Part shown: positions 32,910 to 42,420 of the stretch, one piece after another
How positions within the stretch are numbered: position 1 is the first letter of the stretch
How the letters are laid out: every line of letters starts with the position of its first letter
Assembly (NCBI GenBank): GCA_030247855.1
Contig: JAPDRN010000104.1
Coordinates: 61,279 to 125,278, forward strand
From: Knufia peltigerae
Taxonomy: Eukaryota; Ascomycota; Eurotiomycetes; Chaetothyriales; Trichomeriaceae
Length of the DNA stretch: 64,000 nucleotides
Direction of reading: 5' to 3'
Translations under genes and position numbers: made by a program
Notes under the pieces: generated by a model
The model's input: only the letters and a program-made list of their open reading frames with translations
Told to the model about the DNA's origin: nothing
The model's database searches: none

Positions 32910-35900
32910 ATGAGCCTCTACACCCTTACTGTTGACCTGCTGCTGAAGTCCGGTTCCTTCGAGCGCGACAGCGGGAAGGCTGCGCGCGTGGTTCAACGCG
33001 ACATGGCGACTATCCAATCGTCCATGTCCGACGCGGCCCGGCGCGGGACGGACGAGGTGGCGGCCGGCTTCCGTCGCGTTGCCTTTGAGGCGGTCGGGCT
33101 TACCTCTGCGCTCGTGGCCGTGAAGGCCGCTGTCGGCAAGGCCGACGAGTGGACGAACCTCAACAATCGCCTGCGCCTTGTGACCCAAGGGCAAGCACAG
33201 TTTGCCGCCGCACAGGCGGACGTGATTCGCATCGCCGGAGCCGCGCGCCAGCCCTTGGGCGCCACGGCAGAGCTCTACCAGCGAATCGCAATGAACCAGG
33301 AGGCTCTTGGCCTATCCGGGCGGGACCTGGCACGTGTAGTCGAAACGATCAGCAAGACGATGGTGATCAGCGGCACGTCTGCAGCTGGTGCTGACGCGGC
33401 GCTTGTGCAGCTTGGACAGGCGTTCGCATCTGGCACGCTTCGTGGGGAGGAACTGAATTCGGTGCTGGAGCAAGCTCCCGCGCTGGCTCAGGCCATAGCG
33501 AAAGGCTTGAACGTACCAATCGGGAAGCTGCGTGAACTCGGCGCTGCCGGCAAGCTGTCGTCTCAACAGGTAATCGGCGCGCTGCAGAGCCAAGCCGGTG
33601 CTGTTGATGAGGCGTTCGGCAAGATGGCCGCCACCGTTGGGCAGTCGCTGACTCTGTTCAACAACAACTTGCAGGTGATGATCGGTAGGGCCGACGAGGC
33701 GACTGGCGCCTCGCGAGCGCTCGCCGCTGGCATTGGCGCGCTCGGCAACAACCTGCAGATGGTTGTCGTTGCGGGTGCGGCGGTAGCTTCGGGCCCACTG
33801 CTGAAGGCACTTCTCGCACGGGTCGCTGCGACAAACGCAGGGATGGCCGCTGATCGTGCCGCAGCGGCACAGAATCTGGCTGCTGCTCAGCAGCTTGAAC
33901 TGCGCGCGCGGGCGGCCATGCTCGATGCTCAGGCCGAAGTCCGCCGAATGGAGGTAATCGGTGGCAGCGTTTCTGTCAGCTCCAAGGCTGCAGCCGCGAC
34001 GCTTGAGCACCGGCAGGCAACGTTGCTGCTCGCCCAGGCGCAGACCCAGTCGGCGGCTGCAAGCGCAAGCTGGGCCGCGAGGGCGGGGGCATCCACCTTG
34101 GCAATGCTCGGCGGACCTGCCGGCATTGTCACGATGCTGGCAACCGCCGCTGCTGGCTGGCTGCTTTTCCGCGACAACACCACTACCGCCGCTGCAGCGC
34201 TGATTGATTTCGGTGGTGCCGCGGACACGGCGATCGAGAAGTTCAAAGATCTCAACAGCCAGATGCAGGCGGGCGAGATTCTGCGCCTGCAGAAAGAGAT
34301 CGACGCCAACTATCGGACCATCACTGACTCAATCACCGAGATGGTGGCCGCCGCCACCAACTTTGCCACCGTCGGGCAGGCCTCGGACTTTATCAAGGAG
34401 ACCGAGCGGCTGGATTCCGCGTTCAAAGCCGGCAAGATCAGCGCTGACGATTTCTCGGCTGGCCTTGAGGCGGCGTGGAAGTCAATGATTGAGGGGTCTC
34501 CAGCTGCAGCCGCTGTGGCGAAGAGCCTGACGGAGGAAACCGCCGCCGCGGCCACTGCTGGCCGGGAGGTCGATCGCAAGCGGGCAATCCTTGAGGCGTT
34601 CACCGGAAGTAGCACCCAGGCCAAGAGTGCGACCGATGCCCTGTCGGGCTCGTTCAATGTTCTGGGTGAGTCGGCCGGGGCTGCCGGCAAGCGCATCGCA
34701 TCGGCGATGCAGGCGCTGCCTGGCCAGCTCGCGCGAGTAGGCAAGAGCGCGGGCGAAGTCGCAAAGCTGGATGTGGCCGACTGGTTCAAGGAGGCCCAGG
34801 CCGGCGGCGTGGACTTCTCCAAGCGCGATGACCCGAAGGTAAAGCAGTACATCGAACAGGGCGCGCAGTACATCCGGTTGCAGACCGACCTAGCGGCGGC
34901 TCAGAAGAACTTCACCGAATCGCGCAAGGGTACGGCGGCTGCTGAGCGTGCCGGCGCCAAGGACCGGAAGGCCGACGCGGAGGCGACCAAGCGATACAAC
35001 GAGCAGGCGGCAATGGCCGCCGCGACTATGGCCGGCCCGCTTGCCGAAGCCACCGAGCGCCAGAAGCAACTGGAGGACAAGCTCAAGGAGGCGCTGAAGG
35101 AGGGGCGCATCGAGCGCGCGGCGTACAACACCCTGGTGTTGGAGTCGCAGAAGGCGCTGGAACTCTCAAGTGCTGAGGTCAACAAGGCGCTGTCCAGCCC
35201 CGAAGCGCTGCTGGCGACCATGGACGCCGAGGTGGCCATGCTGGGCAAGGTCGGTCGCGCCCGCGAGCTGTCGCGCCGGCAGATGATGAACGAGCGCGAC
35301 ATGCGGCAGGAGCTGCAGAAGGCGGTGGAGGCGGCGGGCAGCAAGGAAGAGCTGGCCAGGCGGAAGGGTGTCGAGTCCTACGAGGAGTACGAGCGGGCGA
35401 TGCTGGCCGCCGCCGACGCGTCCGCTGCGCTGTCGATCCAGGTGGAGGAGGCAGCGGCCAATGCCGAAGCTTGGGCGAACGTGGTCCTGGACGGCGTGGA
35501 TGGTGCTGCCGACGCACTGGCCGACTTCGCCGCCAGCGGTTTGCGCGATTTCAACGGGCTGTGGGACGACCTGAAGGACGTAGCCAAGCAGGGTCTGCGG
35601 GACATAGCCCGGGAGCTGCTGCAGCAGAAGCTGGTGATCCCTATCCAGACGAAGATCATGGAGAGGATCAGCGGCTGGGGCGGGCAGGGTGGTGGCTTCA
35701 GCCTGGACAGCCTCATGGGTCTATTCGGCGGCAACGGATCGGCCGCCGGTGGCAAGAACCTGAGCAACATCGCCGGCCTGCTGTCGAAGGGGCAGGGGTT
35801 GTTCAGCGCTGGCGCCGGTGCGGCTAGCGGTGGCGTCAGCGCGGGGAGCCTCGCTGGGTTCGGCAACAACGTCGCAGCCTTTGCCGGTGGCGGCGCCTCC

Positions 35901-37499
35901 GCAGCGGGCGGAACCGCGGCAGCTGGTGCTGGTGCCGCTTCGACTGCTGCGGCAGCGGTGCCGATCATCGGCTGGATCGTTGCCGGCATGATGAAGAACG
36001 CCGAGTTGTTCGATCAGGGCTGGGACATTGCCAACGGCGAAAGCTGGGCCGGCAAGATCGCCACGGCCGGCGCCGTCGGACTGGCGGATAAGGGCTTCCG
36101 CGGCCTGGGCTTCAACGACAAGACGGCATCCATCCTGTCGGGTTCCAGCATCCACGCCAAGTTGTTCGGCCGCAGCGCGCCCAAGGTGACCGGGCAGGGC
36201 ATCACGGGCGATTACGGGTTCGGAGGCTTCAACGGTCAGTCCTACGCCGATATCAAGGCCAAGGGCGGCCTGTTCCGCTCGGACAAGAAGTGGACGCAGT
36301 ACGGTGCGCTGGATCCGGGCATCGATCGCACGTTCGACATGGCGGCTCGCCAGGTGCGCGGCGCAGCCACTGACCTGGCAAAGCAGCTGGGCGTGGATCT
36401 CTCCGGGCAGCTGGCCGGGGTGAAGGTATCGCTGGGCAAGATGCAGCTGTCGGCGGATTCGGCGGAAGCGAAGGCCCAGCTGGAAGCCTACCTGGCCGAC
36501 ATGACGGACCGCCTGTTTACCGAGGCAGTGCGTGCGGCAGGGTTTGGTGGCCAGCTGGATGGCTACTTCGAAGCGTCGGATGTGTTCTCGGCCCTCAGTG
36601 CTTCCATCGCACTGGCCGTGGGCAATGCCGACGAGCTGGGCCGCGCCCTCAGCGGCATGGAGGTGGAGAAGGTCAACAAGGCCGTTGACTACTTCCAGGA
36701 CCTGGCCAGCGTTGCGGGCACCGACTTGGCCACCCAGGTTCAGAAGGTGACGGGGCTGCTGGGCAACTACGCCACGCTGATGGCCGACGTTTCCACGCAG
36801 CTGATGACCGGTGACCTGTCGAGCTACCAGCAGCAGGCGCTGACCATCGAGCGGACCTACCGCCAGCAGGTGAAGTCGGCCAACGACTATGCCAAGGCGC
36901 TGGGCCTGTCCGGTGCGCGTGCTGAGGACTTGGCCAAGATCGAAGCCCTGCGGGCCATGAACATGGGCAAGTTGCAGGCGCAGATCGACAAGGACAAGAA
37001 GGCCATGCAGTACGGCCTGTCGGTCAGTGACCTGTCGCCGCTGACGGACCAGGAGAAGCTGGGCGAGGCGATGAAGGAGCTGCAGCGGGCGGTGGCCGGT
37101 GGCGACACCAGCGCCGCGCAATCTGCGGCTCAGGCGGCGCTGGGCTTCGGTCGGAACCTCTATGCCAGCGGCAAGGACTACAACGGTCTGTATGACCAGG
37201 TAACCGGCCTGATCGACGGCATGAAGGTGGGCGACATGGACAAGGAGGACGGCACGAGCATGGGCCAACTGGCCGATGCAATCGAAGCGCTGCCGGACAA
37301 CTTCAGCCGGGCCGTGTTCGACCTGGTAGTGAACAAGGACGCGCAATCGCAGACCACCACAGCAGTGCAGCAGGGCAATGCGCTGCTCACCGAGCAGAAC
37401 CAGCTGCTGCGGGATCTGCTTGCCACCACCACCCAAGGCGTCCGCACGTCCAGCAGCAGCGCGCTGCGCAACTCTCTCAACGCTGTATACGCGAGGTAA
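32910..37499 (+). CDS. Tail tape measure protein
   Basis: This 1529-residue tape measure protein sets tail length and may help DNA entry. Near the N-terminus (about 75-240) it has the tape-measure domain pattern: WTNLNNRLRLVT, ATAELYQRIAMNQEALG, LRGEELNSVLEQAPALAQAI. Long helical and alanine-rich stretches follow, with hydrophobic segments near 370-420 and a glycine/alanine-rich region near 960-1030. The length would suit a tail of roughly 0.2 micrometre by the usual rule of thumb. Confidence 0.93.
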   Translation: MSLYTLTVDLLLKSGSFERDSGKAARVVQRDMATIQSSMSDAARRGTDEVAAGFRRVAFEAVGLTSALVAVKAAVGKADEWTNLNNRLRLVTQGQAQFAAAQADVIRIAGAARQPLGATAELYQRIAMNQEALGLSGRDLARVVETISKTMVISGTSAAGADAALVQLGQAFASGTLRGEELNSVLEQAPALAQAIAKGLNVPIGKLRELGAAGKLSSQQVIGALQSQAGAVDEAFGKMAATVGQSLTLFNNNLQVMIGRADEATGASRALAAGIGALGNNLQMVVVAGAAVASGPLLKALLARVAATNAGMAADRAAAAQNLAAAQQLELRARAAMLDAQAEVRRMEVIGGSVSVSSKAAAATLEHRQATLLLAQAQTQSAAASASWAARAGASTLAMLGGPAGIVTMLATAAAGWLLFRDNTTTAAAALIDFGGAADTAIEKFKDLNSQMQAGEILRLQKEIDANYRTITDSITEMVAAATNFATVGQASDFIKETERLDSAFKAGKISADDFSAGLEAAWKSMIEGSPAAAAVAKSLTEETAAAATAGREVDRKRAILEAFTGSSTQAKSATDALSGSFNVLGESAGAAGKRIASAMQALPGQLARVGKSAGEVAKLDVADWFKEAQAGGVDFSKRDDPKVKQYIEQGAQYIRLQTDLAAAQKNFTESRKGTAAAERAGAKDRKADAEATKRYNEQAAMAAATMAGPLAEATERQKQLEDKLKEALKEGRIERAAYNTLVLESQKALELSSAEVNKALSSPEALLATMDAEVAMLGKVGRARELSRRQMMNERDMRQELQKAVEAAGSKEELARRKGVESYEEYERAMLAAADASAALSIQVEEAAANAEAWANVVLDGVDGAADALADFAASGLRDFNGLWDDLKDVAKQGLRDIARELLQQKLVIPIQTKIMERISGWGGQGGGFSLDSLMGLFGGNGSAAGGKNLSNIAGLLSKGQGLFSAGAGAASGGVSAGSLAGFGNNVAAFAGGGASAAGGTAAAGAGAASTAAAAVPIIGWIVAGMMKNAELFDQGWDIANGESWAGKIATAGAVGLADKGFRGLGFNDKTASILSGSSIHAKLFGRSAPKVTGQGITGDYGFGGFNGQSYADIKAKGGLFRSDKKWTQYGALDPGIDRTFDMAARQVRGAATDLAKQLGVDLSGQLAGVKVSLGKMQLSADSAEAKAQLEAYLADMTDRLFTEAVRAAGFGGQLDGYFEASDVFSALSASIALAVGNADELGRALSGMEVEKVNKAVDYFQDLASVAGTDLATQVQKVTGLLGNYATLMADVSTQLMTGDLSSYQQQALTIERTYRQQVKSANDYAKALGLSGARAEDLAKIEALRAMNMGKLQAQIDKDKKAMQYGLSVSDLSPLTDQEKLGEAMKELQRAVAGGDTSAAQSAAQAALGFGRNLYASGKDYNGLYDQVTGLIDGMKVGDMDKEDGTSMGQLADAIEALPDNFSRAVFDLVVNKDAQSQTTTAVQQGNALLTEQNQLLRDLLATTTQGVRTSSSSALRNSLNAVYAR

Positions 37500-37505
37500 T
37501 CCGCA

Positions 37506-38747
37506 ATGCTGGCAAGGAAACTCACGCTGGTTGAAATCGGCGTGGGCGCGCTGCCGTCCCCGTCTCCGGCGGCACCGCGCTACTCGACCTGGTTTCCGGT
37601 GGCCTATCGGCCGCCGGAGGTGCCGCCGGTGGACGGGGTTGTCCCCAACCCCGTGGCCGACGGTGTACTGATCGAATGGAACCCGGTCGACCAGGCCGGC
37701 GTGATCTACGTGATCGAGCGCGGGCCGAGCGCGCAGGGGCCGTGGACGGAGATTTACCGCACCGTCGAAACCCGCTACCTCTACAGCGACGGCAGCGGCA
37801 CGAAGTGGTGGTTTCGAATCACCCCGACCGTGCGCGGCAAGCCGGGATCGGGCTCGGTGGTGGAGGCTACGCCATCGCCGACCACGAGCGACCTGATCGA
37901 GCAGCAGCAGCGGTTGACCAAGGAGATTGCCGACCGCATCGAGGCGGACGCAATGGAGGCCGCCGCCCGGGCCGATGGCCTGGCCGACGCTGCGCGCGAT
38001 CTGCTGGCCGAGGCGGCGCTGCGGCAGCAGGGCGTGTCGGACGCCATGGAAGCAATCACCCAGGAGGCGCAACACCGAGCAGACGCCGACCTCAACGAGC
38101 GACTGGCGCGCGAGGCCGCCATCACGTTGGAGGCCGAGACCCGACAGAGCGACGTTGAATCGCTGTCGCGCGCGCTGTCGGAGATCGTGGCCGGCAGCGG
38201 CACGCAGTTCGATAGCCGGAAAATCTGGTACTTCGATACAACGGCCGAGGGCTGGACCGGAAACGGGTCCGATCCCACTGTGATCGACGGCTGGCTGCGG
38301 CCGGCCAATGGCACTGAGGCACCATGGATGCAGTCGCCGCCGGCGTTGGAGATCGACGGCAGCGCTTATCGATTCGCCAAGCTGCGCGTGAAGCGAGTGG
38401 GCACGCCGGTGTGGAATGGCTATCTGCAGTGGATCACGGCCGAGGACCAGAACTGGGACGTGGACAAGCGGGCGCCGATCCCCCAGCCCCTGTGGGATGA
38501 CCATGGCGTGGCCACGGTCGACGTGGCGGACATTGCCTGGTGGCCGGGCGAGGTTGATGCGGTCCGCCTGCAGTTTGGCGACGAGCAGGCGGTGGCCAAC
38601 TACTTCCTGATGGATTTGGGTGGCAATCGGCCGGCCGACACCGGGTGCCGGCGTGGCGCTGGTGCAGGAGGAGGCGCGGGCGCGGGTTGCGGGCGATGTT
38701 GCCGAGGCCAGCAAGCGGGAGACGTTGGCCGCCCAGCTGCGTGGTGA
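37506..38747 (+). pseudogene. Tail-tip/host-specificity protein, 5' part, ended by a frameshift
   Basis: The first 370 residues form an Fn3-like domain (PVADGVLIEWNPVDQAGVIYVIE), a long coiled coil rich in Ala and Glu, and a beta domain ending ANYFLMD. At 38615-38617 there are three T where two would keep the frame (the natural reading is MDWVAIGRP). After this the frame runs into low-complexity Gly/Cys/Arg sequence and stops at 38747. The 3' part continues in another frame from 38620. This may be a true inactivating mutation or a sequencing error in the T run. Confidence 0.8.
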
Positions 38748-40344
38748 CTATGAAGGGACGGATCTGTCCCAGGTTGCAACCGGCCTGTTTGCGGCAGAGC
38801 GGGACGCACGCGTCAGTGCTGATGAGGCGTCGGCAACGGCTATCGAGATCCTGCAGGCGCGCATGCCGGTGGGTGATGGGCCGCTGGCCACCGAGGCGAG
38901 CGTAACGGAGGAGCGTCAGGCGCGCGCTCATGGCGATAGCGCCAACGCTGAGGCCATCGGCCGGGTTTCCGCGAGGATGCCCGCAGGAGACGGCGCCGTG
39001 GCTTCTGCGGAGGCGCTGGATGCCGTCTCCGCGCGGGTGGAGGACACAGAGGACGGTGTCCGGGCTGTCGGCGATAGAACGTCATCGCTCGAAGCCCAGA
39101 TGACGTACAAGCACGCCGGCGACCGCGACTGGAATGCGGGAGACCGGAAGGTATACGCGGGCGTCAAGACCTGGCAGTCGGTCATCGCGCAAGGCGATAG
39201 GGCCAATGCCAAGCAGGTGGAATCGGTGCGTGCCGAGTTGGGCGAATTCGAGGCCAGTGCAACCAGATCAATCGAGGTCATCGCCACCGAGCAGGCGGCC
39301 CAGGCGGTACAGGTCCAGCACCTCGGGGTCGAGCTGGATGGCAAGGCCTCAGCCGATTACGTCGAGGAGATCAGCGCCAGGGTCGAGGTGACCGAGCAGG
39401 GCATCGAAGCGGTCACCGGCCAGCTGACTTCAGTCAAGGCTGAGGTGGACGGCAAGGCCAGCGCACAAGTCGTTCAGGGCATGGAAGCCAGGGTGGTGCA
39501 GACCGAGGGTGGCCTGGCGCAGGTGATGGCCAAGGCGTTCCTGCACCTGATCGCGGACGCCGGCGGTGGTCCGCTGGTAGGCGGCATGGAACTGGGTAAC
39601 GACGGCAACGTGGTCAGTCTGCGATTCCTGACCAACAGCATGGAGATCGTCGCGCCCAACGGTGCCTCCGAGGGCATGGAGTGGCGTAACGGCTACCTGC
39701 GCGTCTGGAAGGGGGCGGCACAGCGAATCATCGGCCCTGGCTTCGGTGCCAACGGTGACAACCTGATCGACTACTTCGGCCCCAACGTGGGCGCGGCGGG
39801 CGCTTCCAAGGCAAATGCCATGATGTGGATGGACGCGAGCGGCAGTGCGTACTTCGGTGGGCAGTTGTCGGCCGGTATTCTGCGCAACGCGGTTCAGACC
39901 ACGACCACGCAGACCCTCGGTACGGAGCTGGTTAACGGTCCATTCGCAACCAACGGCCGCGTGCGCACTGTGACCGTCAGCTTTACCCGGCGGCACCGGC
40001 GCGTGGCCACCACGCTGGGTCCAACCGGATTCGTTGCTGGAGCGGGCCAAAACACTGCACGAATCGACGTTTACCGGAAGATTGGCAACGGCGCTGAATC
40101 GCTGTGGCAAGTGCTCAACGTCAGCGGCTCGGTAATCATCAACAACGAGCCTGACGGGTCGGACGTAGCTGACTCCAACTGGGGTGGCTCGTTCACCGTG
40201 AACGACACCAGCCCCAGCTCGGAAACGATGCAGTACCGCGCCGTTATCTCCGGGTTCACCGCCCAGGACGTGACCCACACATCCGGCACCTTCCAGCAGC
40301 AAACCATCACCCAAAGTCTCGCGGTGATCTCGGTCGAGAACTGA
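38620..40344 (+). pseudogene. Tail-tip/host-specificity protein, 3' part, out of frame
   Basis: This is the 574-residue continuation of the preceding frame. It begins with VAIGRPTPGAGVALVQEEARA, then long coiled coils (repeated DGKAS, EARV, TEQG elements), then a beta-rich tip (FLHLIADAGGGPLVGG, GNVVSLRFLTNSMEIVAPNG). A GTG at 38620 could start translation weakly, but the protein would lack its tail-binding domain. If the extra T is real, phage particles from this lysogen may be defective. Confidence 0.8.
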
Positions 40345-40356
40345 AACAGCCCATAG

Positions 40357-40381
40357 CGCAGGCCGGCATGTCCGGCCTGCG
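40357..40381 (+). other. Perfect hairpin between tail-tip and tail-fibre genes
   Basis: CGCAGGCCGG-CATGT-CCGGCCTGCG, a 10-base stem with a 5-base loop and no T-tract. It could stabilise the end of the tail message or act as a factor-dependent stop. Confidence 0.6.
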
Positions 40382-40412
40382 TTGCCGTGGGCAATTCCAA
40401 AAGGAAAGACAC

Positions 40413-41714
40413 ATGCCGCAGAAACTCATCGATCAAACGACCATCCAGCCGGATGGTAGTCCAGGCGACGACGCCTTCACCGCGTTCGCTATCTGCAACG
40501 AAAACTTTGAGGATGCCGAGGCGCGCCTGGTGGTGTTGGAGGCCGGCGGTGGAGAGGCGGGGGACCGCTTGGACACCGAGATCGCCGCACGCGCAGCAGC
40601 AGATGCCGCACTCGGTGCCCGCATTGATGCAGAGCATTCCCTTCTCACCCAAGAATCAGCCGACCGCATCGCTGCGATACAGGCTGAGGCTAGTGCGCGT
40701 GCGGCACTGGGCGCAAGGTTGGTTGGTAACAACGTTCTGATCAACGGCGACTTCGATTTCTGGCAGCGCGGTACGCAGTTTGCAAACAGCAATACCTACA
40801 CCGCTGATCGTTGGTTCATGCAGCAGGGTTTCGTTACCGGGCAACTGTATTGGCAGCACACCCCTCTGCCTGGTGAGAACAATTTCCCGGATAGCCCTTA
40901 CACGCTGGCGATCAACATCACGGGAAACACGGACAACGCACAGTGTCATCAAGTGGTAGAGCAGCGCGTCGAGGATGTGCGTACATTCGCCGGTAAGGTC
41001 TGCACGCTTAGCTTCCGAGTTTTCAACGGCGGTGCTGCCGGGCGCAAGATTGCAGTTGAATTTGCGCAGACTTTCGGCGCTGGCGGATCGGCTCCAGTGC
41101 TGGGCATTTCGCCTGAGACGTTCACGCTCGCGGCTGGCATGAACTACATCAAGAAAACGGTCACGATGCCATCTGTAGCAGGTAAGACTGCCAACTTTGG
41201 GCATGCTGCAGTGGTAGCGTTGTGGAGCAGTGCAGGCAGCAATTTCGTCAGCCGAACGGGCGGGCTGACGCCGCAGACCGGTTCTCTGTATTTCAGCCAA
41301 ATCAAATGGGAGCCCGGCGCTGTCGCTACGCCGTTTGAACGTCGCCCGATTGGTTTGGAGCTGGCACTGTGCCAGCGCTACTACTGTAAGTCGTACAACT
41401 TGGCAACCAATCCAGGCACCCCGAACAGCGACGCCGGGCGTATCGCTACTGGTATTCAAATTGGCGGAACCAACTCGCCCAGCTTCACAGCATACGCGTT
41501 GCGATTCCCGGTCAACATGCGGAACGCACCGGCTGTCACCCTGTACGGTGCTGTGTCCGGCAATCCGAACAAAATCACAATGTCCGATAATGCCGATTCC
41601 ACCGGTGTCCCCACTGCTCGTGGACTGAATGGCAGCGGTTGCGAGATCAATTGGGTGAACAACGCTGGCACGTTCGGCGGCTGGTTCCACTTCACTGCAG
41701 ACGCGGAGATCTAA
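40413..41714 (+). CDS. Tail fibre / receptor-binding protein
   Basis: This 433-residue protein starts at ATG 40413, after AAAAGGAAAG. The first 100 residues are an attachment region and coiled coil. NVLINGDFDFWQRGT opens a beta-sandwich module common in phage fibre tips, followed by ERRPIGLELALCQRYYCKSY. It is likely to bind a cell-surface receptor. Confidence 0.8.
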   Translation: MPQKLIDQTTIQPDGSPGDDAFTAFAICNENFEDAEARLVVLEAGGGEAGDRLDTEIAARAAADAALGARIDAEHSLLTQESADRIAAIQAEASARAALGARLVGNNVLINGDFDFWQRGTQFANSNTYTADRWFMQQGFVTGQLYWQHTPLPGENNFPDSPYTLAINITGNTDNAQCHQVVEQRVEDVRTFAGKVCTLSFRVFNGGAAGRKIAVEFAQTFGAGGSAPVLGISPETFTLAAGMNYIKKTVTMPSVAGKTANFGHAAVVALWSSAGSNFVSRTGGLTPQTGSLYFSQIKWEPGAVATPFERRPIGLELALCQRYYCKSYNLATNPGTPNSDAGRIATGIQIGGTNSPSFTAYALRFPVNMRNAPAVTLYGAVSGNPNKITMSDNADSTGVPTARGLNGSGCEINWVNNAGTFGGWFHFTADAEI

Positions 41715-41715
41715 C

Positions 41716-42210
41716 GTGTACCAACTGACCGAAAATCCTGACGTGATCTTGTGCGTTGACACGGGTGCAAACATCCCACGCGGCCACTGGATGTGGGTCG
41801 ACTACCAGCGCTGGCTGGATAAAGGCAATACGCCATTGCCGGTGGAACCGATCCGCACGCTGGAAGAAGCGAAAGCCGATCTCGTTGCTGCGGCCACTGC
41901 CGAGCGCTGGAGCCGCGAAACAGGAGGTATCGTACTCAACGGCGTGCGCGTCGGCACCGGTTTGGACGATCAAAACCGCCTGAGCGGCGTTCTGTCGGCC
42001 ATCCAACTTGGCGGGCTGGAATCGGTGGACTTCAAGGCGCAAAGCGGGTGGGTGCGGTTGACCGCGGCGGAACTGCAGGGGATCGCTTTGGCCATCTCCG
42101 CTCACGTGCAGGCCTGCTTCACCGCCGAGCGAGCACACCATGAGGCAATTGAGCAGCTGCAGACGCAGGCTGATGCGGAGGCCTACGACGTGATGGCGAG
42201 CTGGCCATAA
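41716..42210 (+). CDS. Tail fibre assembly protein-like (DUF4376 type)
   Basis: This 164-residue protein starts at GTG 41716, one base after the fibre stop. An N-terminal part (WMWVDYQRWLDKGNTPLP) precedes a DUF4376-like C-terminal part (ERWSRETGGIVLNGVRVGTGLDDQNRL, a helix, then SGWVRLTAAELQGIALAISAHVQACFTAE), as in tail-fibre-associated proteins. Confidence 0.8.
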   Translation: MYQLTENPDVILCVDTGANIPRGHWMWVDYQRWLDKGNTPLPVEPIRTLEEAKADLVAAATAERWSRETGGIVLNGVRVGTGLDDQNRLSGVLSAIQLGGLESVDFKAQSGWVRLTAAELQGIALAISAHVQACFTAERAHHEAIEQLQTQADAEAYDVMASWP

Positions 42211-42328
42211 GGTTTAGTTGAACTGCAACGGATATGCGCGCCGCCTTTGGGTCCGAGGCACCACTCACGAGCGGAATCTGAACCCGCATTCAATTTGTTA
42301 AATTTTAGTTGTGATACGCTTTGAAATA

Positions 42329-42344
42329 TGTGATGTGTGTCACG
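42329..42344. promoter_or_regulatory. CRP/Clp-like binding site upstream of the autotransporter
   Basis: TGTGA-TGTGTG-TCACG is one base from the CRP consensus TGTGA-N6-TCACA, which is also bound by the Xanthomonadaceae regulator Clp. It lies about 77 bases before the start codon in a 210-base stretch that is much more A/T-rich than its surroundings. Confidence 0.6.
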
Positions 42345-42420
42345 TGATTTTTACTTCACGATGTTCGTGAGTCTGTTAGCTAGCGTGCACTCATAAATTT
42401 CCATCCAGTATGAGGCCCGT

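Noticed and set aside
35721..38714. A 997-codon open frame on the minus strand across the tape measure and tail-tip genes
   Set aside because: It is a high-GC shadow; the plus-strand genes have recognisable domains and ribosome sites, and the minus frame has no homology-like features.
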